45,529 nucleotides of DNA from Yoonia sp. (GCA_029252195.1 JAQXBV010000070.1:1-45529), one strand, 5' to 3'; positions 8,564 through 17,053 are shown, counted from the first letter of the stretch. The notes: generated by a model not told the origin, from the letters alone. A program made the numbers and translations.

Positions 8564-9387
8564 TGCCTTTTTTTCATGCCGCCGACGGGACCAAGCTTTA
8601 TTACGAGCAGAGTGGCGAGGGCCTGCCTGTGCTGGCGCTCGCGGGGCTGACCCGCAACACCCGAGACTTTGACCATGTCGCCCCCCACCTGCCCGTGCGC
8701 CTGATCCGTATGGATTACCGCGGGCGTGGGCAATCGGACTGGGCGGATTACAAAACCTATAATATCCCGCAAGAAGGCGCGGATGCGCTGGCCTTGCTTG
8801 ATCACTTGGGAATCAAACAGGCAGCCATCCTCGGAACCTCGCGTGGCGGCTTGATTGCGATGCTGCTGGCGGCGACAGCGAAGGATCGGCTCTTAGGTGT
8901 TGCCCTCAATGATATCGGCCCCGAGATTGATCCCAAGGGGATGAAGGTCATCGCCAACTATATCGGCAAGAACCCCGTCGAGGATAACCACGAGGACGCG
9001 GCGCGTGCGCGTGCGCGCAATTGGGTGCACTTCAAAGGCGTGCCGCATGCCCGTTGGCTGGCCGAGGTGCGGGCCCATTATGCCCAAACGGTTGACGGTT
9101 TGGTGGTCAACTATGATCCAAAGCTGCGCGATGCAGTGCTTGAGGCGCTGGGCTTGCCGGCCGTTGACCTTTGGCCGCTTTACGATGCGCTTGGTGGATT
9201 GCCCCTTGCTCTTATTCGCGGGGCGAATTCCGATCTGCTGACCGAGGCCTGCGCGGATGAGATGCTACGCCGCCGCCCCGATATGATCCGCGCCGATATT
9301 GCGGACCGTGGCCATGTGCCGTTTTTGGACGAAGACGACGCGCTTGATGCGCTGACTGAATGGTTGGAGGACTTGCATGAACATTGA
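8563..9387 (+). CDS. Alpha/beta hydrolase
   Basis: A 274-residue alpha/beta-hydrolase-fold enzyme. The nucleophile is Ser93 in GTSRGG and the probable catalytic His is in DRGHVPFLDED near the C-terminus. The oxyanion region is LALAGLTRNTRDFD, followed by YRGRGQSDW. The substrate is not evident. It starts inside the stop of the dehalogenase gene and its end overlaps the dehydratase gene by 11 bases, so the three form one operon, suggesting a small catabolic unit. Confidence 0.88.
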   Translation: MPFFHAADGTKLYYEQSGEGLPVLALAGLTRNTRDFDHVAPHLPVRLIRMDYRGRGQSDWADYKTYNIPQEGADALALLDHLGIKQAAILGTSRGGLIAMLLAATAKDRLLGVALNDIGPEIDPKGMKVIANYIGKNPVEDNHEDAARARARNWVHFKGVPHARWLAEVRAHYAQTVDGLVVNYDPKLRDAVLEALGLPAVDLWPLYDALGGLPLALIRGANSDLLTEACADEMLRRRPDMIRADIADRGHVPFLDEDDALDALTEWLEDLHEH

Positions 9388-10345
9388 GATGATCCGCGCC
9401 GCAGCTCAGCGGATTAAAGGCCATGCGCATGTGACGCCCCTGCTCTCTTCGCCTTTCCTCGATAAAATCGCGGGACGGCGTGTGCTGGTCAAGGCAGAGT
9501 GCCTGCAACACACTGGCTCTTTCAAATTTCGCGGCGGCCGGGCTGCGGTTTCTGCGCTCTCGGACGCGCAGTTGATGAACGGCGTGATCGCCTATTCCAG
9601 CGGCAACCATGCGCAGGGTGTCGCATTGGCTGCCAAAGAACACGGCGCGCCAGCCGTGATCGTGATGCCTTCGGACGCTCCCAAGATTAAGGTGAACAAC
9701 ACCCGCGCCTTGGGGGCCGAAGTGATCCTATATGACCGCGCGACCGAAGACCGCGACGCAATCGGCCAGCGGATCGCCTCCGCGCGTGGCCTGACCCTGA
9801 TCCGCCCCTATGACGAGCCAGAGGTCATCGCGGGGCAAGGCACCGTTGGCCTTGAGATTGCCTCGCAAGCCACAGCTTTGGGCGTGACCGAGGCCGACGT
9901 GGTGGTCTGTTGCGGTGGCGGCGGGTTAACCTCTGGGATCGCCCTCGCTCTCGCCGCTGACGCGCCAAAAATGCGCGTGCACCCAGCCGAGCCTGCGGAC
10001 TTTGACGATGTGACGCGCTCGCTGGCGGCAGGTAAAATCGTCTCCAACGCGCGCCTGAGCGGGTCAATCTGCGACGCGATTGTCACCCCGCAGCCGGGCA
10101 ATCTGACCTTCCCGATCATGCAAGCGCATTGCGGCGCAGGTGTGGTTGCGACTGACGAAGACTGCTTGCGCGCGATGGGACTGGCCTTTGAGCGACTTAA
10201 AATTGTTGTCGAACCGGGGGGGGCCGTTGCACTGGCGGCGGCGCTATTCTACCCCGAGCAATTCACGGGCGACACGGTGATTGCCGTAACCACAGGCGGC
10301 AACGTGGACTCTGCGACATTCATCCGCGCGTTGGAGACGTTATAG
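9377..10345 (+). CDS. Threonine/serine dehydratase-like PLP enzyme
   Basis: A fold-type II PLP enzyme of 322 residues. Schiff-base Lys50 lies in TGSFKFRGG, the SSGNHAQGVAL substrate loop is near residue 72-82, and the glycine phosphate-binding loop CCGGGGLTSG is near 176-185. There is no C-terminal ACT-like regulatory domain, so it belongs to the short catabolic class (threonine dehydratase, serine racemase or hydroxyaspartate dehydratase). The exact substrate cannot be read from sequence. It overlaps the preceding hydrolase gene. Confidence 0.88.
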   Translation: MNIEMIRAAAQRIKGHAHVTPLLSSPFLDKIAGRRVLVKAECLQHTGSFKFRGGRAAVSALSDAQLMNGVIAYSSGNHAQGVALAAKEHGAPAVIVMPSDAPKIKVNNTRALGAEVILYDRATEDRDAIGQRIASARGLTLIRPYDEPEVIAGQGTVGLEIASQATALGVTEADVVVCCGGGGLTSGIALALAADAPKMRVHPAEPADFDDVTRSLAAGKIVSNARLSGSICDAIVTPQPGNLTFPIMQAHCGAGVVATDEDCLRAMGLAFERLKIVVEPGGAVALAAALFYPEQFTGDTVIAVTTGGNVDSATFIRALETL

Positions 10346-10404
10346 GCTGGATCACTGCGAAAGCACACCTCAGGGTTGAAACTGGACAAGGTGAATACTT
10401 GGAG

Positions 10405-10433
10405 TTGACTCAAGGATCCGAAATGCATTCTAT
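10405..10433 (+). promoter_or_regulatory. Candidate sigma-70 promoter for the small RNA
   Basis: TTGACT (10405-10410) and TTCTAT (10428-10433) are 17 bases apart. The -35 is strong and the -10 weak. Predicted start of transcription is about 10440, just ahead of the hairpins. Confidence 0.5.
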
Positions 10434-10439
10434 GTGCCT

Positions 10440-10532
10440 CGGGAGGGCTGTTCAGCGTCCCGCGCAAGCGGAAGACCGAACAGCAAGGGAAAGCCGCGCA
10501 AGGGAAACCTTCAGCGCGGCTTGAACTTTTTT
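10440..10532 (+). ncRNA. Putative small RNA upstream of pcaD
   Basis: A roughly 93-base RNA is suggested by a promoter-like pair, two stacked hairpins and a T-run. Hairpin 1 has GCTGTTC (10447-10453) with GAACAGC (10478-10484), and inside it CCGC-GCAA-GCGG with a GNRA loop, extended by GTC/GAC. Hairpin 2 is an intrinsic terminator. Layout and motifs (AAGGGAAA repeats, terminator leading into TTGAACTTTTTT) recall alphaproteobacterial trans-acting sRNAs such as the suhB/alpha-r8 type, but I cannot confirm the family. No good ORF lies in it. It could alternatively be a leader/attenuator of pcaD, whose ATG is 18 bases past the T-run. Confidence 0.6.
10491..10532 (+). terminator. Intrinsic terminator with GAAA tetraloop
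   Basis: AAGCCGCGC (10491-10499) pairs with GCGCGGCTT (10514-10522). Within the loop AAGG-GAAA-CCTT forms a second stem, leaving only CA unpaired. TTTTTT follows at 10527-10532. It ends the putative sRNA or acts as an attenuator before pcaD. Confidence 0.8.
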
Positions 10533-10550
10533 AGAGCTAAGGATGTCACG

Positions 10551-11351
10551 ATGCGGACCATAAAAATTGACCAAAACGGCGTGAAAATTCATGCGCGTGT
10601 GGACGGCGTTGATCATCGCCTCGCACCCACATTAGTTTTCTCCAATTCCCTCGGGACGACCCTGAATCTCTGGCAAAAGGTTATGCCCCTGTTACCCGAA
10701 GGCCTGCGCCTGATCCGCTATGATCTGCGCGGACATGGCGAGTCGGATGTACCTGCCGCACCTTATACGATGGGGCAGATGGTCAGCGACGCAGAGGCTG
10801 TCTGCGATGCGCTCGATGTGAAAGACGCGCTGTTTGTCGGCCTCTCGGTGGGTGGCATGATAGCGCAGGGGTTGGCTGTGAAGCGCCCCGATCTCATTCG
10901 CGCGTTAGTGCTCTCCAACACCGCGGCAAAGATCGGCAACCCCGCGCTCTGGCAAGACCGCATTGAGGCGGTAGAGGCCCAAGGCATGCCCGCATTGAGC
11001 GACGGGATCATGAAGCGCTGGTTCGGACGGAATTTTTACGGCACGCCCGATATGGCCCCTTGGCAGGCGATGGTCAGCGCCTGTGACCCTATCGGTTACA
11101 CAGGCGTATGCGCCGCGATTGCAGGCACCGATTTCTTCACGCCGACCTCTGGCCTGCGCATCCCGACGCTGGGCATCGCGGGGGGGCAAGATGCGGCAAC
11201 GCCTGCCGATCTGGTGCGCGAAACCGTTGATCTGATCCCCGGATCGCAGTTCAAGGTCATGCCGCAATGCGGCCACTTGCCCTGCGCCGAAGATCCGATT
11301 GGATACGCCGAAATCCTCACAGAATTTATTGGAAATACTGGACATGTCTGA
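10551..11351 (+). CDS. pcaD: 3-oxoadipate enol-lactonase (PcaD-like)
   Basis: An alpha/beta hydrolase that, in the beta-ketoadipate pathway, opens 3-oxoadipate enol-lactone. It has 266 residues, with nucleophile Ser99 in GLSVGG, RYDLRGHGESD before it, a lid with MKRWFG, and the catalytic His in QCGHLPCAEDP. ATG 10551 is preferred because AAGGA lies eight bases before it; longer readings run through the sRNA terminator. No other pca gene is in the window, so it may be a paralogue acting on another ester or lactone. Its end overlaps the next hydrolase by 8 bases. Confidence 0.85.
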   Translation: MRTIKIDQNGVKIHARVDGVDHRLAPTLVFSNSLGTTLNLWQKVMPLLPEGLRLIRYDLRGHGESDVPAAPYTMGQMVSDAEAVCDALDVKDALFVGLSVGGMIAQGLAVKRPDLIRALVLSNTAAKIGNPALWQDRIEAVEAQGMPALSDGIMKRWFGRNFYGTPDMAPWQAMVSACDPIGYTGVCAAIAGTDFFTPTSGLRIPTLGIAGGQDAATPADLVRETVDLIPGSQFKVMPQCGHLPCAEDPIGYAEILTEFIGNTGHV

Positions 11352-12042
11352 CTTTTTGCTCATCCACGGATCCTGCCACGGCGCTTGGTGTTGGGACGAT
11401 TTGATCCCCGCACTTGAAGCCTTGGGGCACACAGCCCGCGCGATTGATCTGCCCAGTCACGGGGCCGATAAAACGCCTGTCAAAGACGTCACGCTCGATC
11501 TCTACGCCCGCGCCATCATCGACGCGATCGATACACCTGTCACGCTGGTCGGGCACTCGATGGCGGGCTATCCGATCACGGCGGCGGCAGAGCTTGCACC
11601 CGAAAAAATCAGCAAACTCATCTATTTGTGCGCCTATGTGCCCAAAGCGGGGATGACGCTGGGGGACAGACGCAAGAGCGCGCCCACCCAGCCGCTCATC
11701 GAGGCCATCCGTATTTGTGACGACAGGATCAGCTTTGAGATCGACCCGACCATGGCCGCCGAGAAATTCTATCACGATGTGGAGCCGGCGCGGGCGGCTT
11801 GGGCCGTGAGCAAGCTTGGCCCGCAACCCATCGCTCCGCAAGAAACCGTGCTGGCAGTGACCGAAACGCTGCCGCGGCACTATATCCGCTGCTTGGATGA
11901 CCGCACCGTCCCGCCCGCGTTCCAAGTCACCATGACCCAGGACTGGCCCGCCGAGACCGTCAGCGAAATGCACAGCTCGCATTCGCCCTTTCTGTCGGAC
12001 CCAATTGGCCTCGCAAAACTCCTGAGCAGGGTTGCAAACTAA
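11344..12042 (+). CDS. Alpha/beta hydrolase, methyl-esterase/hydroxynitrile-lyase-like
   Basis: 232 residues with the SABP2/hydroxynitrile-lyase-like pattern: IHGSCHGAWCWDDL oxyanion region, nucleophile Ser72 in VGHSMAG, and terminal HSPFLSDP with the likely catalytic histidine. The family comprises small carboxylesterases; substrate unknown. The ATG at 11344 lies inside the end of pcaD, giving coupled translation. An MFS exporter follows after 44 bases, so the three probably form one transcript. Confidence 0.85.
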   Translation: MSDFLLIHGSCHGAWCWDDLIPALEALGHTARAIDLPSHGADKTPVKDVTLDLYARAIIDAIDTPVTLVGHSMAGYPITAAAELAPEKISKLIYLCAYVPKAGMTLGDRRKSAPTQPLIEAIRICDDRISFEIDPTMAAEKFYHDVEPARAAWAVSKLGPQPIAPQETVLAVTETLPRHYIRCLDDRTVPPAFQVTMTQDWPAETVSEMHSSHSPFLSDPIGLAKLLSRVAN

Positions 12043-12086
12043 GCAGGAAGCTATAGCTGCAACCGATAAAGAATTCGGAGCCCGAT

Positions 12087-13322
12087 ATGCAAAGCCGCCT
12101 GCCCATGATCTTTATCCTGCTGACCGTCGTGCTCGACAGCATGGGGATCGGCCTGATTATGCCCGTGATGCCCGATCTGATCCAATCCATCGAGGCAGGA
12201 GATTTGGGGCAAGCGGCCGTTTGGGGCGGCATTCTGGCGACCACTTTTGCGGTGATGCAGTTCCTTTTCGGGCCGACCATCGGGTCGATGTCAGACCGCT
12301 TCGGGCGCAGGCCCGTCTTGCTGATTGCACTTGTTGTCATGTCGTTCGACTATGTCCTGATGGCCGTCGCTGGCACGATCTGGCTTTTGGTCATTGGGCG
12401 TATCATCGGCGGGATCACGGCCGCGACACAGTCCACGGCCTCCGCCTATATGGCTGATATCTCCAAGCCCGAAGACAAGGCTGCCAACTTCGGCCTGATC
12501 GGGGCCGCGTTTGGCGTTGGCTTTGTGATCGGGCCGCTTTTAGGCGGGCTTCTGGCAGAATACGGCACCCGCGCGCCGTTCTGGGCGGCAGCCGTATTGG
12601 CGGCGGCTAACGCGATTTTTGGCTACTTCGCATTGCCCGAAACAGTGACCGACCGCATTCGCAGGCCGTTTGAGTGGCGGCGCGCGAACCCGCTTGGCGC
12701 GTTTAAAGCGATTACCAAATTACCAGATCTTGGCCGCTTTATGATCATCAGCTTTGTGATCAGCCTCGCGTTTTTCGTCTATCCCAGCGTTTGGGCCTAT
12801 TACGGCAAACTGCAGTTCGGCTGGGGTCCGGGGATGATCGGTCTATCGCTGGGTGCCTTCGGGATCGGGATCGCAATTGTGCAAGGTCTGCTGATGCGGC
12901 CAATCCTGAACAAAATCGGCGAGCGAAATGCAGTTGTTTTGGGGTTAAGCGTCGACGTATTGGCCTTCATCATGCTCGGATTTGTCACCAACGGCTGGCT
13001 CGCGCTGGCGCTGACGCCGTTCACGGCACTCGGCTCAATCGCAGGGCCTGCGTTGCAAGGGATCATGTCGCGCACGGCGGCCGACAACCAACAAGGCGAG
13101 CTCCAAGGCGCGCTCACCTCGATCAATGCCGTCGCGACGATCATGGCGCAGCTCTTGATGACGCAGCTCTTTTTCTACTTCACACATGATAGCGCGCCAG
13201 CTTTCCTCCCCGGTGCGCCATTCCTGTTCTCGGCCGTTTTAACATTTGGGGCGGTTCTGATCTTCATCCCCGTGCGAAAGTCGATCTCTGCGCGCACGGA
13301 AACGACAGCAGAGGTCGGATAA
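12087..13322 (+). CDS. MFS exporter of the TetA/multidrug type
   Basis: A 411-residue, 12-helix major-facilitator protein. The signature between helices 2 and 3 is GSMSDRFGRRPVLL (about residues 69-82), and GRIIGGITAATQSTASAYMADIS in helices 4-5 matches the drug:H+ antiporter DHA1/TetA group. It sits in the inner membrane and would export a small compound driven by protons. Tetracycline itself is not implied. Position after two hydrolases suggests coupling to the same compound class. Confidence 0.9.
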   Translation: MQSRLPMIFILLTVVLDSMGIGLIMPVMPDLIQSIEAGDLGQAAVWGGILATTFAVMQFLFGPTIGSMSDRFGRRPVLLIALVVMSFDYVLMAVAGTIWLLVIGRIIGGITAATQSTASAYMADISKPEDKAANFGLIGAAFGVGFVIGPLLGGLLAEYGTRAPFWAAAVLAAANAIFGYFALPETVTDRIRRPFEWRRANPLGAFKAITKLPDLGRFMIISFVISLAFFVYPSVWAYYGKLQFGWGPGMIGLSLGAFGIGIAIVQGLLMRPILNKIGERNAVVLGLSVDVLAFIMLGFVTNGWLALALTPFTALGSIAGPALQGIMSRTAADNQQGELQGALTSINAVATIMAQLLMTQLFFYFTHDSAPAFLPGAPFLFSAVLTFGAVLIFIPVRKSISARTETTAEVG

Positions 13323-13385
13323 GACCTTGCGCTGAAATTATGGGGTGGCAAAGTGACGGTAATTTAGCCACGCAGGACCACCCAC

Positions 13386-14606
13386 ATGAAACTCGCTGAC
13401 CTCGACATCATTGTGACAGCACCACCCGCTCCGGGCTGGGGGGGGCGGTATTGGATCTTTGTGAAGGTCACATCCGACACAGGCGTTGTGGGCTGGGGCG
13501 AATGCTATGCCTCCAGTGTTGGGCATGACGCGATGAAGGCTGTGATCATCGATGTCTTCGGACGGCACATGGCTGGCGAAAACCCCGAGAATATCGAGCT
13601 GATGTTCCGCCGCGTCTATTCGGCTGGCTTCACGCAGCGCCCCGATCTGACGGTCATGGGAGCGTGGTCCGGTCTGGAAATGGCCTGCTGGGATATGGTT
13701 GGCAAAGACCGCGACCGTCCTGTCCACGCGCTGATCGGCGGGCGCATGAACGAGCGCATTCGGGCCTATACTTACCTCTATCCGCTCAAGTCCCACCCCC
13801 TGCCCGCGTTTTGGTCCGACGCCGATATGGCCGCCGAAAGTGCCGTCGATTTGGTCAAGCAGGGCTACACCGCGGTCAAATTCGACCCCGCCGGGCCCTA
13901 TACGATCCGCGGCGGGCATATGCCGTCGATGCATGACATCAGCACCTCTGTGAATTTCTGCAAAACGATCCGCAACGCGGTCGGCGATCAGGCCGACCTT
14001 CTGTTTGGCACCCATGGGCAATTCAGCACCGCAGGCGCGATCCGCATGGGACAGGCTCTAGAGCCGTTCTCGCCGCTTTGGTATGAAGAACCAACGCCGC
14101 CCGACGCGGATATGTCTGCCGTCACGCGCGCCGTCCGCATCCCCGTCGCCACCGGCGAGCGGCTCACGACCAAGTCGGAATTCGTCGCCGCGCTCAGGGC
14201 GGGCGTACAAATCCTGCAACCTGCGCTCGGCCGTGCTGGCGGCATTTGGGAGGCCAAAAAAATCGCAATCGTTGCCGAGACCTACAATGCACAAATGGCG
14301 CCTCACCTATACGCAGGCCCCATCGAATGGGCCGCGAATATCCAACTTGCGGCTTCAATTCCCAACATCCTCATGGCCGAAACCATTGAAACAGATTTCC
14401 ACTTTGCCTTGATCAAGAACAGCCTCTCGGTCGAGGGTGGCTATATTCCTGTTCCCACAGGCGCAGGGCTCGGGATCGACGTCGACGAGGCGCTGGCGCG
14501 TGCACATCCTTACGAAGGCGATGGGTTACACCTGCAAATGCAAAACGACCCGATTGGCTATCATGAGGTCAATAACTTTGCAGGCGGCGCGCCGGTGAAA
14601 ACCTGA
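13386..14606 (+). CDS. Mandelate racemase/muconate lactonizing-family dehydratase
   Basis: A 406-residue enolase-superfamily enzyme with capping domain and TIM barrel. It resembles the galactonate/mannonate dehydratase-like subgroup. Readable sites are GTHGQF (third strand, His kept), the acidic ligand regions WYEEP and TGERL, and the barrel-end histidine in MAPHLYAGP. Compared by eye with galactonate dehydratase, the first metal aspartate reads Gly (GTH for DFH) and the aspartate of the His-Asp dyad reads Ala (QPALGR for QPDASH). Sugar-acid dehydration is plausible but the substrate is open. Confidence 0.85.
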   Translation: MKLADLDIIVTAPPAPGWGGRYWIFVKVTSDTGVVGWGECYASSVGHDAMKAVIIDVFGRHMAGENPENIELMFRRVYSAGFTQRPDLTVMGAWSGLEMACWDMVGKDRDRPVHALIGGRMNERIRAYTYLYPLKSHPLPAFWSDADMAAESAVDLVKQGYTAVKFDPAGPYTIRGGHMPSMHDISTSVNFCKTIRNAVGDQADLLFGTHGQFSTAGAIRMGQALEPFSPLWYEEPTPPDADMSAVTRAVRIPVATGERLTTKSEFVAALRAGVQILQPALGRAGGIWEAKKIAIVAETYNAQMAPHLYAGPIEWAANIQLAASIPNILMAETIETDFHFALIKNSLSVEGGYIPVPTGAGLGIDVDEALARAHPYEGDGLHLQMQNDPIGYHEVNNFAGGAPVKT

Positions 14607-14635
14607 CTTCCCCTGCGCGCATGATAGGGCTATAG

Positions 14636-14648
14636 TGAACCGCGTTCA
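14636..14648. promoter_or_regulatory. Putative TetR operator 1
   Basis: TGAAC-CGC-GTTCA is a perfect dyad 14 bases upstream of the tetR start codon. The same dyad recurs at 15266 and 15325, suggesting autoregulation. Confidence 0.6.
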
Positions 14649-14662
14649 TTGGGGGTTCACGA

Positions 14663-15268
14663 ATGGCTGGCAAAGTTGCAGAGCGGCGCAAACAACTGCG
14701 CGATGATTTGATCAAGATTGCCGAAACTCGAATCGCGCAGGATGGGCTTTCGGCCCTGCGCGCACGCGATCTGGCAGCAGAGGCGGGCTGTGCGCTTGGT
14801 GCGATCTATAATGTCTTTGGTGACTTGAACGACCTAGTGTTAGCCGTGAACGCCCGGACCTTTCACGCCTTGGGCGCCGACGTGGCCGCAGCACTCGCCG
14901 ATGCCCCGCAAACGCCCACAAAACAATTGATCGTCATGGCGCAGGCCTATCATCACTTTGCTGCACGCCACTATAATCTCTGGCGCGCGCTTTTTGATCT
15001 CGACCGCCCTACAGGTGAAGAAGCACCTGAATGGTATCTCGCTGAAATGGGACAACTTTTCACCTATATCCATGATCCGCTGATGGCGCTCAACCCGCAG
15101 ATGGCGGCGGATGATCTCGGCCTTCTGACCAAGGCCCTCTTTTCCTCTGTCCACGGGATTGTCCTTTTGGGACTGGATGACGCCAGCGCAGGTGTGCGTG
15201 CAGATAACGTCGACGCCATGATTGCACTTATTCTCAAGCAAATGAACACCGCAAAACCACTTTGGTGA
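14663..15268 (+). CDS. TetR-family transcriptional regulator
   Basis: 201 residues with an N-terminal TetR helix-turn-helix (about residues 10-58, ALRARDLAAEAGCALGAIYNVFGDLNDLVLAVN) and an all-helical ligand-binding domain resembling the WHG/TetR_C_33 type (YNLWRALFDLD). Dyads TGAAC-N3-GTTCA lie before it, across its own stop codon and before the pspA-like gene. I infer that it represses itself and the downstream pspA-like/yiaA-like pair. The ligand is unknown; the pump and hydrolases upstream are possible but unproven targets. Confidence 0.88.
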   Translation: MAGKVAERRKQLRDDLIKIAETRIAQDGLSALRARDLAAEAGCALGAIYNVFGDLNDLVLAVNARTFHALGADVAAALADAPQTPTKQLIVMAQAYHHFAARHYNLWRALFDLDRPTGEEAPEWYLAEMGQLFTYIHDPLMALNPQMAADDLGLLTKALFSSVHGIVLLGLDDASAGVRADNVDAMIALILKQMNTAKPLW

Positions 15269-15278
15269 ACTACGTTCA
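15266..15278. promoter_or_regulatory. Putative TetR operator 2
   Basis: TGAAC-TAC-GTTCA overlaps the TGA stop of the TetR gene. An imperfect relative, TGACT-TGC-GTTCA, follows at 15284-15296. Confidence 0.6.
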
Positions 15279-15324
15279 TTTTTTGACTTGCGTTCATGCG
15301 ATTTAGGGTGGAAGAATCCACTAC

Positions 15325-15337
15325 TGAACAATGTTCA
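15325..15337. promoter_or_regulatory. Putative TetR operator 3
   Basis: TGAAC-AAT-GTTCA ends 23 bases before the start codon of the pspA-like gene, a typical repressor position. Confidence 0.6.
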
Positions 15338-15360
15338 CGCATGGAGGGATTGAGGGATTA

Positions 15361-16069
15361 ATGTTCAAGACACTGAGTATGCGGATCGCATGCGCGGGCC
15401 GAAGACTGCGTCCGCGATGCTTTCGCCATCGAGTTGATCGACCAGAAAATCCGTGAGGCTGACGGCAATCTGAAAGTCGCCAAAGCGACCCTTGCAAGCC
15501 TGATCCAGCGCAAGCGCTCGGAAGATCACCAGCGCCAAGCGCTGAGCGGTCGCATTGTCGATCTGACAAAACGGGCAACTTCGGCGCTGAACGCCAAAAA
15601 CGAGGTGCTCGCCGCCCAAGCCGCATCTGCCATCGCCCAAATGGAAAATAAAGTGGAGATCCGCAACCAAACCCTCGCCTGCCTTGTACAGAAAACCATG
15701 CGCCTGCGGAGCGGTATTGAGGTTGGCCATCGTCGGATCATCGACCTCAAGCAAGGCGCAATTCAGGCCCGTGCTTTGCGCCGCGAGCAAGACATCCAAA
15801 TACGCATGGGGCCACTGTCTCGTGGCAGCAGTGCTGAGGAAGCAGAAGAATTGATCGCACGGGTTTTGGGACGTGACGACCCGTTCGAACACAGCGAAAT
15901 CCTCTCGCAGATCAACAATGACTTAACCCATGGCTCGATCACAGACCGCATGACCGACGCAGGCCTTGGAGACGCGACGCGCGCAACTGCAGCCTCTGTC
16001 CTCGACCGCATTAAAGCCACGAAATGTCTTAAAAATCCGAGTAAATACGATGCAAACGACAAGATCTGA
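15361..16069 (+). pseudogene. PspA/IM30-family protein, frameshifted near the start
   Basis: ATG 15361 follows GAGGG and reads MFKTLSMRIA, the usual amphipathic start of PspA-like proteins. The body (ARAEDCVRDAFAIELIDQK and a long coiled coil to about residue 170) lies one frame over. That frame has no ATG or GTG upstream of its first TTG at 15434, so one extra base (or two missing) near 15376-15390 explains it. Repaired length is about 235 residues. PspA-family proteins bind and stabilise the inner membrane under stress. The yiaA-like gene overlaps its end. A set of TetR-type operators precedes it. Confidence 0.75.
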
Positions 16070-16331
16070 TAACAACCTGATCATGTTCTTCAATGGCGCC
16101 GCCGTGGTCGTGGCCTACGGGATGCTCGCGCTCTCGCTTTACCTTTCAACCGAAGTCCCCCTTTCAACAAAGGGGTTCTGGGGGATCGGTATCTTGCTGC
16201 TGACACTCGCACTGGTAAACTTCGTGAAATACCGCTTCGACGACCGCTTGTCCGATGACCGCATCCAACGCCTTGAAGATGCGCGAAACGAAAAGCTTTT
16301 GTCGGAATACGTCAGCGACAAAGTAGCCTAA
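16050..16331 (+). CDS. YiaA/YiaB-type two-helix membrane protein
   Basis: 93 residues with two predicted membrane helices (about residues 13-33 and 45-64), the YiaAB layout, followed by a charged tail FDDRLSDDRIQRLEDARNEK. ATG 16050 lies inside the end of the pspA-like gene (20-base overlap), so the two are likely translated together and act at the inner membrane. Biochemical function of this family is unknown. Confidence 0.8.
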   Translation: MQTTRSDNNLIMFFNGAAVVVAYGMLALSLYLSTEVPLSTKGFWGIGILLLTLALVNFVKYRFDDRLSDDRIQRLEDARNEKLLSEYVSDKVA

Positions 16332-16350
16332 GGCCCCGATATCGGCGTGG

Positions 16351-16372
16351 GGTGGGTTAAAATCCATCCTAC
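16351..16372 (-). repeat. REP palindrome, copy 3 (degenerate)
   Basis: On the minus strand GTAG is followed by GATGGATTTTAACCCACC, with two mismatches in the stem. It lies between the yiaA-like and plsC-like genes. Confidence 0.65.
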
Positions 16373-16411
16373 ATACTTCCAAATCTTCATACCTTTGTTA
16401 AGGTTCGCTCC

Positions 16412-17053
16412 ATGAACATCGTTCGCACCCTCGCCGCCCGCATCGTCGGGAATTGTATCCGCCTTTTTGCGAGGGCTATCACGGCTGTGCGCGCCGATTG
16501 GCAAGGGATCGAACCTGTGCCACGCCAACGGGTTTATTATTCAAATCATACGTCAAATGGGGATATGCCGATGATCTGGTCGGTTCTGCCCCCTGCCTTG
16601 CGACGCGAGGTGCGCCCTGTGGCCGCGGCCGACTACTGGCTCAAAAACAAGCTGCGTGCTTTTGTCGGACCAGAGGTGTTTAACTGCATCCTGATCGACC
16701 GGCGCCCGGAAGTCGACGATAAACCGATGGACAAGATCCTCGCCGCGCTTGATGAAGGCTCGTCGCTGATCATCTTTCCAGAAGGCAACCGAAACATGAC
16801 GGACGCCGACTTGCTTCCGTTTAAAGCGGGTCTTTATAACATGGGGCTTGCCCGACCTGATGTTGACCTCGTCCCCACTTGGGTTGCAAACCTCAATTCG
16901 ATCATGCCCAAAGGTGAAATCATCCCCCTGCCGCTTATTTGCACGGTCACTTTCGGTGCGCCCGTGCATGTGCAAGAGGGCGAAAGCAAAGACGCCTTTC
17001 TTACGCGCGCAGCAAAGGCCCTATCAGACCTCAAGCCCGTGGTGACATCATGA
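16412..17053 (+). CDS. 1-acyl-glycerol-3-phosphate acyltransferase-like (PlsC family)
   Basis: 213 residues with the acyltransferase HX4D motif at His46-Asp51 (NHTSNGD) and FPEGNR in place of the usual FPEGTR near residue 120. These proteins transfer acyl chains to lysophosphatidate at the membrane. Its stop overlaps the start of the cdsA-like gene (ATGA), so the pair probably makes phosphatidate and then CDP-diacylglycerol. This looks like an accessory copy rather than the main PlsC; specificity is inferred. Confidence 0.85.
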   Translation: MNIVRTLAARIVGNCIRLFARAITAVRADWQGIEPVPRQRVYYSNHTSNGDMPMIWSVLPPALRREVRPVAAADYWLKNKLRAFVGPEVFNCILIDRRPEVDDKPMDKILAALDEGSSLIIFPEGNRNMTDADLLPFKAGLYNMGLARPDVDLVPTWVANLNSIMPKGEIIPLPLICTVTFGAPVHVQEGESKDAFLTRAAKALSDLKPVVTS

